Assembly (NCBI GenBank): GCA_002964805.2
Contig: PUDQ02000112.1
Location: 29,798-93,797 of the forward strand
Direction of reading: 5' to 3'
Length of the DNA stretch: 64,000 nt
Source: Trametes villosa
Lineage: Eukaryota > Basidiomycota > Agaricomycetes > Polyporales > Polyporaceae
The translations under genes and the position numbers were made by a program. Shown here one piece after another: positions 10,696 through 19,814 of the stretch (position 1 is the stretch's first letter; every line of letters starts with the position of its first letter). Under the pieces are notes generated by a model. The model had not been told where the DNA came from. It made no database searches and was given only the letters and a program-made list of their open reading frames with translations.

Positions 10696-12024
10696 ATGCA
10701 CGCCTTCACCACCCTCCTGACCTTCCTGGCCATTGGCTCCGCCTCGGTCTCCGCCGCCCCCGCCCACAACCGCCGGACGTGCAAGCCGCACTCCCGTATC
10801 TCCGTCTCGGCCGTTTCGACGACCGCTACGGAGTCAGCGACTTCCTCAGTGCCCACCGCGACTGTGACCAGCGCGATCGAGGCCATCTCCACGAAGGTGT
10901 CGAGCACCACCGAGGTTACTACCACGAAGGCTGCTACCACTTCCGAGACCAGCGCGAAGGCTTCGAGCACCAAGGCCTCCAGCAGCACCAAGGTCTCCTC
11001 GAGCACCAAGGCTTCGAGCACCCACGCCTCCAGCTCGTCTTCCGCGCCTGCTGCTGAGAACACCTCCAGCTCTGACGCTGGCTCCAGCCTGCTCAAGAAG
11101 CTCTTCCCGGTCTCCCACTCCGCGTTCTGGACTACCTCCACCGCATCCACCGACGCTCTCCCCCTCGACGACGCCACCCTCGGCGTTACCAAGCTCATCA
11201 AGGCGCTGTCCCACGACTACACCAAGGCCCCCGACGGCAAGCTGTCGATGAAGGCCCACTACCCCAAGGGCTCGTACACGTTCACTCACTCGCCCCTGGG
11301 CGGCCTCTCCTTCTACGCTACCGGCCCCGACTCTGTCAACCTCGACACCGCGAAGGAGGCCACCCTCTCGTACTCCGTCTACTTCGACGAGGACTTCGCC
11401 TTCAACATGGGTGGCAAGCTCCCCGGTCTCTGTGAGTACCCTGTTCGGCCCACTGTATGGATGGTATCTGACGCAACCATACAGACGGAGGTGACAACGC
11501 CGAGACTGCTGTCTCCTGCTCGGGAGGCCGCCATGCCGACGACTGCTGGTCCACCCGCTTCATGTGGCGCACCGACGGCAAGGGCGAGGCGTACACCTAC
11601 CTCCCGCCCTCCTTCGAAGCGAACAAGGCCCTCTGCAGCGTTGCGCCGGAGTCTCACTGCAACGAAGTGTACGGCGCCTCCGTCGGCCGCGGCTCGTTCA
11701 ACTTCAAGGCCGGCACGCGCACCACGATCGGCCAACGCGTCCGCCTCAACGACGTCGGCAAGGAGAACGGCGAGCTTGAGATCTACGTCGAGGGCAAGAG
11801 CGTCTTCACCGTCAAGGGCCTCGTCTTCCGTGACGCGGAGGCGGGCCGCATCCGCGGCATCCAGATGCAGACGTTCTTCGGAGGTACGTCGCCTTCCCTC
11901 GCACCCTCTTCTGTCGCCGATGCTGACTGCGGCTTTTACAGGTTCCCAGGCCTCGTGGGGTTCGCCCAAGGACCAGAACACGTACTTCTCCGACTTCTCC
12001 GTCGCCGTGACGGAGCGATTCTGA
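10696..12024 (+). CDS. PL14-type polysaccharide lyase, gene C, with Ser/Thr-rich linker
   Basis: Third member and the longest: exons 10696..11431, 11485..11883 and 11942..12024 (405 aa). A signal peptide (MHAFTTLLTFLAIGSASVSA) is followed by a Ser/Thr/Ala-rich stretch, about residues 35-130, with repeats of the SSTKASS kind. This is probably an O-glycosylated spacer, and it is absent from the other three genes. The catalytic module follows: GGKLPGLYGG (Lys241), STR (Ser268, Arg270) and AYTY (Tyr282, Tyr284). Splice positions equal those of the paralogues, and exon 2 is again exactly 399 nt. The linker could hold the enzyme away from the cell wall or join it to a partner that is not visible here. 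Confidence 0.8.
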   Translation: MHAFTTLLTFLAIGSASVSAAPAHNRRTCKPHSRISVSAVSTTATESATSSVPTATVTSAIEAISTKVSSTTEVTTTKAATTSETSAKASSTKASSSTKVSSSTKASSTHASSSSSAPAAENTSSSDAGSSLLKKLFPVSHSAFWTTSTASTDALPLDDATLGVTKLIKALSHDYTKAPDGKLSMKAHYPKGSYTFTHSPLGGLSFYATGPDSVNLDTAKEATLSYSVYFDEDFAFNMGGKLPGLCEYPVRPTVWMVSDATIQTEVTTPRLLSPAREAAMPTTAGPPASCGAPTARARRTPTSRPPSKRTRPSAALRRSLTATKCTAPPSAAARSTSRPARAPRSANASASTTSARRTASLRSTSRARASSPSRASSSVTRRRAASAASRCRRSSEVRRLPSHPLLSPMLTAAFTGSQASWGSPKDQNTYFSDFSVAVTERF

Positions 12025-12916
12025 GCAGCGCGCCCCCTCCTCTGACGTCTCACGCCCGCACGACCCTTCACGTCCCCTTGCTCGGTCACGGTCCCAGTCC
12101 ACTCGCACATCCACGCACATCGTCCTCGCACACACCTGCACATCTCTCCGCATCTCTGTCATTGCTCATATAGACTGCTCTCTCCTGCTCTTGCTAACTT
12201 TATTTTCGCGCCCTCGCCCCCGCTTGACGTACCTGGCCTCCGCCATCGATCCCTAGCTTTCATTCGGTTCTGGCATCCACTGTAGGTGGGTCGTCGGCGC
12301 CGGCGCGCATAGTCGCGCCGCAGGGAGGACCGGTCCGGGGTGTTACCTCGTGTATTTGCTAGACAGATATATGTATATTGTTGCTCGTCGGGAGCTATGC
12401 TCCTGCTATACATCTTTTAGGATACATAACCGTGTAGAGCCCGCATGCTTCCGTGTGTACGGTGCGTGTTGTTGGTGAGTCGGGCATGCCGAACGAACAA
12501 AGAGTACACAGCCTGAACAGTGCGACTGACCCCTTGGTAGCACGCATCCCTAAACCGTCCTCCGCCAGGATCAGAGTGCACTTTTTAATGCGCCACAGCG
12601 ATGTAACCTGCAGCCTGGATGTGGCGATATCGAGCCCGATACAACAGGATGTATTGCGCACATAACCGTGTTTCAACAGACACATAGTTGTACAAACAAC
12701 AAGTCAACAGCGTCGCGCGGTAGGACCGTCGGCGACGTACAGGAACCCAAGATATCAGCAAAAAAACCTTCGTGTGTTTAGTACAGAGGGTTCCACGCCT
12801 ACAGTGAAGTAGAAGCTCAGAAAACCGCGCAGCGAAGTGACCGGGCTACGCCGTTCCCTGAAGCTCATGCGCGTACTAATGCGCGTTGGCGCGGCCCCTC
12901 TCGCAGCTTCAGCTCT
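12025..12916. other. Intergenic region between convergent PL14 genes C and D
   Basis: About 0.9 kb between the stop codons of genes C (+) and D (-). It should hold both 3' UTRs. No exon or repeat was found. Confidence 0.5.
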
Positions 12917-14029
12917 TCAGAGCGTCTCGGTGATAGCGACCGAGAAATCGGAGAAAAAGAAATCCTGGTCGATGGGGGTCGCGTCCGTGGAGTTGGAGTC
13001 GGGGAATTCTTGTATGAAGAAAGCATGTTAGCACGCTGCTCTAATTCAAGTAGGGATAGGTGGACCAGCCGGGCTGGCGTGAGATCCCACTACACCCGCC
13101 CGACCGCGCTGTACGACGGAGGCTCACCTCCGAAGAATGATTGCATCTGGATCCCGCGAATGCGCCCGTCGGAGCTGTTTCGGAGCACGAGCCCGCCCAC
13201 GTTGATGACGCTCTGCCCGTTCGCAAACACCTCGATCTCGCCATTCTCCTCGCCCGCGTCGTTGAGGCGCACGCGCTGGCTGATCGTTGTGCGTGCGCCC
13301 GTCGACCACACAAACGAGCCCGCCCCAACCTCCGCGCCGTACTGGTCGTTGCAAGTAGAGAACGGCGGAATGTTGCACAGCGCATCATTCGCGGGGGAGT
13401 CGGGTGGCAGGGACGCGAAGAGCCCCCCCGTGCCGTTTGTACGCCACATCAGGCGGCCGGAGAAGCAGTCGGGTGCGCGCCTTCCCCCCGAGCACGAAAC
13501 AGCTTCGACGTCGCTGTTTCCGCCGTCTAATAGTTGGAATCGGTCAGCCGCCTAATCGAGTGGAAGATTACGGAGACGTACAAAGGCCGGGGAGGATGCC
13601 CCCGTTCACGAACTGGGTGCCGTCAGGGAACAGGACAGTGTAGCCGAAGGTCGCCTCCTTGGCTGTCGTGAGGTCCACGCTGGTAGGGCCGGGAGCATAA
13701 AACGATACCCCGCCTTGCGGGGTGTTATTGAACGTAGATGAGCCCGCTGGGTAGTGTACCTGCATCGAGAGCCGGCCGTCGGGAGCGTTGACGTAAGGAT
13801 GAACAAGCGCGGCGATCCCGTCGTGTGGGCGGAACGTATCGTCAGATAGAGCACTTGGGTTGGGGAGGTCGACGTCGGTAGTCCACTCCGAAATCTGGAG
13901 GGAGATGGGGAAGAGAGGGCTGGAGATGCTCGCTCGGGTGGCATGATTGGAGCGCAGCGCGAAGGCGTGCGCGGGGGATGCAACAACGCCCGATGCGACG
14001 AGGAGAGCAGTGGTGAGGCTGGAAAACAT
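12917..14029 (-). CDS. PL14-type lyase paralogue, gene D, catalytic residues altered
   Basis: Fourth member, on the minus strand: exons 13582..14029, 13128..13526 and 12917..13008 (312 aa). Its signal peptide (MFSSLTTALLVASGVVASPA) is nearly that of gene A, its closest relative. Fold-level features persist: GGNSDVEAVSCSGG, SGR (Ser172, Arg174) and a C-terminal DFSVAITETL. However, GGKLPGL has become GGILPGL (Ile145 for Lys), and the LYTY motif has become LFAS (Phe186 and Ser188 for both Tyr). If the comparison with the viral enzyme holds, three of five catalytic residues are lost while the frame and splice sites stay intact. It may be a binding protein or an inactive decoy rather than a lyase. 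Confidence 0.75.
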
Positions 14030-15116
14030 GCTGAGGTGAGTGAGTATGTGTATCTGGTACCTGGGTACTGATAAAGGAAACGTACCACCAGAGACACCTC
14101 TTATATACACAGACGACCAGGCAGAAGCAGCACTCCCGCACCTGCATGCCTAGCAAGTAGTACGCGGCGACCATACGGCGCGAGTGCTAGCGCAGTTGGG
14201 TCGGAAAGGCTGTGGTATGCGGCCGAGATAGAAAGCTGAGAAACGGCTACAGCACGGAGAACGTGCATGAGTCGGGAGCCATTCTGTGGACCATCCACCC
14301 GTCCACACCTATAGAGCGCAACACGTCGTTCCTTGAAGCCTTCATTCTACCCTGAGCTTCGGACTCTGGGTCCCCGGAGCGGTACAAACATAGACCATCA
14401 ATGTCGTTGACGTGTACGGTGATGGCGGCGGCGGCGAGGGACAGGAACCAATTGAAGAAGCGAAGCGAGGCCTTGTTAATATCGGATAGAGGGCATTGCA
14501 GCCTGCCAGCTTTATTACCGACCTGGGCCTTCCTGCGCTGGCGAGATGGACATTGACTGTATTGTGTTGGCGCCTATTATCAAGCTCAACACTAAGTATA
14601 CTTAATGAGGATACCGACTTGGTGACATGGGTCAGCAGTACGGACGCTAGCAGGCTGACGCAACACGCACTGACGGGAGTTGACTTTGTGACCCACGGGT
14701 GCTCGGGAGTGTCAGGGAGAGGACGTAAAGTTGGGGCAGGCTCGCCGACCTTGGCCTGGGCGATAGACATGAAGGGTCAGCCCCTCATCCCTGTGGATTC
14801 GATACTTTAGAGCTTAAACCCAAGAAATATTTAACCGATAAAAGAGAGCAAACCCACAGTGAATTTGAGGAGACTGAGGGGCAGTAGCAGAACCAAAAGG
14901 CGGGTGGTTGGCAGCCTGCGTCCTCCACAGCCCTTGATGTGCGAGTGCACTGCAGCATACTTATTGTGCCGCCATAGGGTGCAGTTGACAGTGATAATGA
15001 GAGGCCTACTTGTTCGTAGAGTGGAGGGAGACTATAAAGAACACCGTGGTGCCCGGCGCAGAGAACGAGTCGGATATGCACAGCATAAGTATTTCCAAAT
15101 CGAGAACCTGCAAAAA
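14030..15116. other. Intergenic region, promoter of PL14 gene D at its left end
   Basis: About 1.1 kb between gene D and the second tRNA-Gly. No exon is supported. The TATA box of gene D lies at 14101-14107. Confidence 0.5.
14101..14107 (-). promoter_or_regulatory. TATA box of PL14 gene D
   Basis: TATATAA on the minus strand, 72 nt upstream of the ATG of gene D. It shows that gene D keeps a plausible core promoter despite its altered active site. Confidence 0.5.
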
Positions 15117-15187
15117 TGCATCCGCCGGGAGTCGAACCCGGAGCTAGGCCATGGGAAGACCCAATGTTACCGCTACACCACGAATGC
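15117..15187 (-). tRNA. tRNA-Gly (anticodon CCC), second identical copy
   Basis: Base-for-base identical over 71 nt to the tRNA at 4184-4254, but on the opposite strand. Acceptor, D, anticodon and T stems are all intact, anticodon CCC, no intron. On its own strand it is followed by TTTTT, a pol III terminator. Identity also covers the flanking AAAGG before it and the first terminator bases after it. Confidence 0.95.
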
Positions 15188-15569
15188 CTTTGTGTGAGGT
15201 TTAAGGTTCTAAACCCCGGGATGGTGGCTACAATGCGGTACGAGTCCTCGCCGCGGAGTCCTCTTCAACCAGGTTCCGTCGGAGCTTTCTTGTTGGCACC
15301 CCCCCATCTCTGAGAATTCCGGCTCATTTGAACGGAGCACAGGCTGAGCACGGTAGAGCTCTCTAAAGTACCCCAAGCCCCCTGAAGGTCTGCACTTAGC
15401 AATATCTTGGATGCTTGGATTTGTCACAGAGTTTCTAACTGGTTTCTTAGTTTTGGCGCATCTTGCCGGCTTGCTGGCACAGTGTAGGTCCAACACAAGG
15501 CCTCTTATCATAACAGCCGGAACTTCATCTATATCAGTGGCCGCACGCCCTGTACTTACACTCAACAGC
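15188..15569. other. Leader region of NTH1
   Basis: 382 bp upstream of the chosen NTH1 start. An upstream in-frame ATG at 15411 would add 53 residues with a hydrophobic start. That could be a mitochondrial presequence but looks more like leader sequence. Confidence 0.4.
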
Positions 15570-17111
15570 ATGAAGAGAAAGGCGACTTCCCTGCTGCCTC
15601 GGCCGAGCCCGTACCATTCCTCAGTCACTTTGTACGAGGCCACGGAAGAGGCGACTAGTACAGTCCGCCGGTCGAAGAGACTCAAAGTCGGACCGGACTT
15701 GAGCTCTCGCGTGTCAGATGACGGCGGGTCCGCCGGCTCTTCAAAGGGGCTGAGCGGAGCAAACTTGAACCAGCCTGTATCGACTCCCCAGAAAGCTCAG
15801 CGGGCGCGAACGGTGAAGGTGCTCAAAGAGGAGGAAGAAACCACAGCCGTTCCTACGCTCACTCAGGAGCCTCCCAAGCGGAAGAAATCGATCGCATCAC
15901 CTCGGAAACCGAAGCCTATCCCCACTGCGCTGGAGACGCCGCACCCCGCGCCCGCGCGCTGGCGCGAGACCTACGACACCATTAAGCACATGCGCGAGCG
16001 TATCGTTGCACCAGTCGACACCATGGGCTGTGACCAGGCCCAGCGCAACGAGACGGATCCCAAGGTCAGCGCTCAGATTCCTACAGGAATGATGCACTAC
16101 TTACGTCCAACGCCATTTGCAGAACCAGCGCTTCTCGACCCTTGTGTCGCTGATGCTCTCCTCCCAAACAAAGGACGAGGTGACAGACGCCGCTGTCTCC
16201 AAGCTCCGAGAGGCCGTGGGCGGTACCCTCTCTGTGGACGCTATCATACAAGCCGAAGAGAGCGCCATTTCGGACGCCATTTGCAAGGTCGGCTTCTGGC
16301 GCCGCAAGACACAGTAAGTGTACTCGTGAATTCTGTCACATTACGAACCTCTCCTGACGAGGAGGGCAGATATATCAGGCAGGCCGCCCAGAAGCTGCGC
16401 GACGAGTTCGACGGAGATGTGCCTAAGACCGTCGACGAGCTGTGCTCCCTCCCCGGCGTGGGCCCGAAAATGGCATTCCTGGCTCTACAGGTTGCCTGGA
16501 AGCTGTGCGTACTCTCTCGATCACATTTTACGTGCTTCGCCTAAAAGCGACTTTAGCAACCTCGGGATTGGTGTCGACGTGCACGTCCACAGGATAACGA
16601 ACCGTCTCGGCTGGCACAAGCCTCCCACGAAGACGCCGGAGGAGACGCGGTCAGTCTGCGACGACGCCCCGTTTAGCCGAGCGTAGTTCGCTTTGCTGAC
16701 CATACGCCTCGTGCACTGATAGACTCAACCTGCAATCGTGGCTGCCTCTCGAGCTGCACCCGGAGATTAATCACCTGCTCGTTGGCTTCGGACAGGCACG
16801 TCCTCGTCCCTTTCAGCGCTCCGTGATGCAGCTGACCCAAACGCTCTCAGATGATGTGCCTCCCGGTCGGGCCGAAGTGCGACCAATGCGAGCTCAGCGA
16901 GAGTCTTTGTCCCAGTGCCCGCAAGGTCACCAAGGCCTCCACAAGCAAGAGAAGCAAGAAAGTCACCGTCAAATCGGAGGCCGGGCCGAAGATCGAAGTC
17001 GAGCTCGAAGAGGAGAGCAAGGCGGAGATGCAGACAGCGGTCGGTCTCGCGACCCTGCCGGACGACCTCTACAAGATAGAACCCGACGTGAAGGAAGAAG
17101 ACCTGTCCTAG
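15570..17111 (+). CDS. NTH1: Endonuclease III homologue (bifunctional DNA glycosylase/AP lyase)
   Basis: Base-excision repair enzyme that removes oxidised pyrimidines and nicks AP sites; nuclear and possibly mitochondrial. Six exons: 15570..16064, 16123..16313, 16370..16504, 16557..16649, 16723..16795 and 16851..17111 (415 aa). The N-terminal 150 residues are basic and probably disordered. The core shows LMLSSQTKD and the helix-hairpin-helix LPGVGPK with the catalytic Lys262. Asp281 lies in VDVHVHR. The iron-sulfur cluster cysteines are C332, C339, C342 and C349 (C-x6-C-x2-C-x6-C). The last intron (16796..16850) has a GC donor (GCACGT), forced by the reading frame across GFGQ/MMCLP. An acidic tail follows the cluster. 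The start could instead be the ATG at 15411. Confidence 0.9.
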
Positions 17112-17271
17112 TCTCGCCCGTCGTCGACCCCTCGAGTTCCTGAATCCATTCTTGACATCTATATCGTGGCTACCGATACATTGCTTTCGTGCTGCTCTGC
17201 TTCTCCTGCTATCTACACCCCGTCTAGTGTCTATGTAATCCACTCCTGTACCGTATCCCACCGTCACTTTA

Positions 17272-19389
17272 TTACAATAGATGCAGCGACGCGTCCCAGA
17301 ATCCCCGCTCGAGGCGCGTGCACTTCTCCCAGACGGCACACCACTCCTTGAAGCGGAGCGCGTTCGGCGGGTCGGCCACACCCAGCGCCTCGATCGTTTC
17401 TGTAATGCGCCAATGACACCCATTCAGTCGAATAAATGTCTGTCGGGTAGCAAGCACACCCACCGAGACCGAGCTTGACCGCGCCCTGGTACTGCTCGCC
17501 AGAATAGTCCTCGATCCACCGGAGGTAGACGTTGCCCTCGAGCTTGACCCAGCTGTTCGGCTTCGCCGCCTCCTTCTTGAGCCACAGGCCGACCTCTCCG
17601 TACCCTAGCAGGCACGCCGCGAGCGCCATGATCAGCCTCGCGCTGTCGCCTGTACTCTCGTCAGCATGTACTTTGCGAGGAAGCGAGGAAGGGCGGAGGG
17701 ATAACCGACCTCGGAGCCCCGTGTCGAGGAGGTACGCGCCGTACGCTGTTGTCGAGGGGGACTCTGGCGTCGCGGCGAGGTCTGCCTCGCTGATGCCCCA
17801 TTGCGCGCAGAACGCCTTATGTGTAGCGACCTCGTTTATCACGTTGATGATTGTTTGCGTTGCGGACTCGATCGAGCTGTACGTGGACGACTTCGCGACG
17901 AGGAGGCTGCGCGCATCAAGTGTTGAGTATACATACACCGTAGTTTCGGATGAAGGGGCACCCACCCGTATGCACGCGCATAGTATTTCAGGTAGAGGTA
18001 GTCCTGCCTGGAAGCCCATGTGAGCGACATGAAGAGGGCCTAAGTTTGAATACGGCGTACTTGATGAAGTGCAGGAAGCACTCTCGGGGGAGAGTCCCTT
18101 GGGCGAGCTGCTTGACGAAGTCATGCTCAACGTAATCTTTCCACGTCTGGGCGGCCGACTGAATCAGAATGCGAGTGAGCGGGTGAGGGTTAGTCGCCGT
18201 AGGGCTGTCAACTGTGTCAGTTAACGTATGCTTGAGCAGTCTCAAAACGCAACACACGGGGGAATCACGCGCGTCGTGAGCGCATGCAAGTGGTTAAGCG
18301 GTCCGTGGCCAGCTCCAACCGGGAAGGCGGTTTCGATGCCGACGTGGGTGAACGAGGTTGCCTGACGGGTCGCCTCAACCACTGGAAAGCGTCAGTAAAC
18401 ACCGCGGCATACGGAAGCTTGAGAGCTCACATGGGAGTCCCTTCGCAAGTAGAGACGCAATCGCAGCGGAGAGCGTGCATCCTGTACCGTGCGTGCTCTT
18501 CGAGTCCACACGGGGGCTGACGAAGAGCGTCGTCGCGTTTGCCTCCTTGAGCACGTCTACGACCAGGGGTCTTGACGCGAGGTTCTTCTCGTGGACCTGG
18601 AGGATCTCCATGTTCTCGAGGAGCAATTCTTCGCGCACAACGGTGATGTCCTTTCGGGCTGCCGCAACCTTCTGCACATCGGCGAAAGTAAGCTCAATAT
18701 GCCCGCCCTTCAGGAGCGCCGCCTTCGAACCAAGGGCAAGCAGCTTCTCCGACGCGGTGATCATATCCTCGAGCGAAGCGATCTGCACCGGGGAGCCCTT
18801 CTGCGAGAGCATCAGCTCGGCCTCAGCCTTGTTGGGGGTGATGAGGGTCGCGAGCGGGCACAGCTCGTCGATGATGACCTGGACGGCCTCCGGGGCAAGA
18901 AGAGTGTGTCCGGAGGTTGACACGCATACCGGGTCGACCACCAGTGGCGGGATGTCCGACGCCTTGGCGTAGAGCGACTTGAGCGTGCGCGCGACGGCAC
19001 GGGTGTTCGCCGCGTCGAAGAGCATCCCGGTTTTGATTCCCTGGGCGGGGATGTCGCTCAGGACGGAGCGAATCTGCGTATTTCACTGTCAAAATTTACT
19101 GTTTGCCCTCGGGGTTGATCAAGATGCAAACCTGCTGCTCGACAAACTCTGGCGGAGTCGGGTGCACGCCTTGTACGCCTGTGGTGTTTTGTGCGGTCAA
19201 CGCGGTGAGCACGGACATGCCATAACATCCGAAAGCAGTGAACGCTTTCAGATCAGCCTATAATATCGACCCCTCGTCAATTCCGAGCAGATTCACCATT
19301 GACTTGAGCACACATACCTGGATGCCGGCGCCTCCACTGGGGTCGGAGCCCGCGATGGTCAGCACGGCTGGCGGTGTTTTACCGTCCAT
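17272..19389 (-). CDS. THI20: HMP-P kinase / thiaminase II fusion (THI20 type)
   Basis: Bifunctional thiamine enzyme. The ThiD-like half phosphorylates hydroxymethylpyrimidine (phosphate); the TenA-like half hydrolyses thiamine or its breakdown products for salvage. Nine exons on minus: 19318..19389, 19132..19257, 18431..19073, 18258..18381, 18061..18204, 17966..18007, 17710..17906, 17464..17649 and 17272..17399 (553 aa). ThiD features: [12 protein letters not shown] at residues 13-24, [16 protein letters not shown] and the catalytic THGTGCTLS. The TenA half starts near residue 325 ([18 protein letters not shown]). It carries the nucleophile Cys462 in [13 protein letters not shown] and ends at DASLHLL. 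Fungal THI20/21/22 proteins have the same order. No thiamine riboswitch was recognised in the introns or leader. Confidence 0.9.
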
Positions 19390-19814
19390 CTCTTTAGTCG
19401 ATCTACTTCGCTAGGTGTGGATGGTGGAGGTCGGTGAAGAGATGGCCTAAGCCTCAGAAAGTGAAGTCATCTCGGAGCAGGCACAAGGTTAGACTCGTAG
19501 ATCGTCGATCTTACAAAGGGCTAGAACGGCCCGTGTATGCCGCTACAGATGGGCTCGGCATCGTATAGAGCCCACGGTATTGACCTTGTGAGGTCGTTGG
19601 GATGCCTCGGTACATCGAGGTCATCGAGGTCGAGGAGATACACCGGGGAAGGGGTTGTCGGCTACTTATTACGTTCAATTAACTCCCGATCGCGAAACGC
19701 CGGCTCTCAACGCTCTTCTAGATCATCGTACATTTCGTCGTGTCCTGCGCCACTCTACATACCCTGTTCTACCCTACCATTACCCTATATTTTCCTACCA
19801 GTACATACTATATA
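19390..19814. other. Intergenic region upstream of THI20
   Basis: 425 bp between the NAA35 stop and the THI20 start, both on minus. It should hold the NAA35 3' UTR and THI20 promoter. No exon is seen. Confidence 0.45.

Noticed and set aside
13527..13581. Frame break in PL14 gene D
   Set aside because: It is the conserved first intron, at the same position and phase as in genes A-C.
15411..15569. N-terminal extension of NTH1
   Set aside because: In frame but without a convincing targeting sequence. Kept only as an alternative start.
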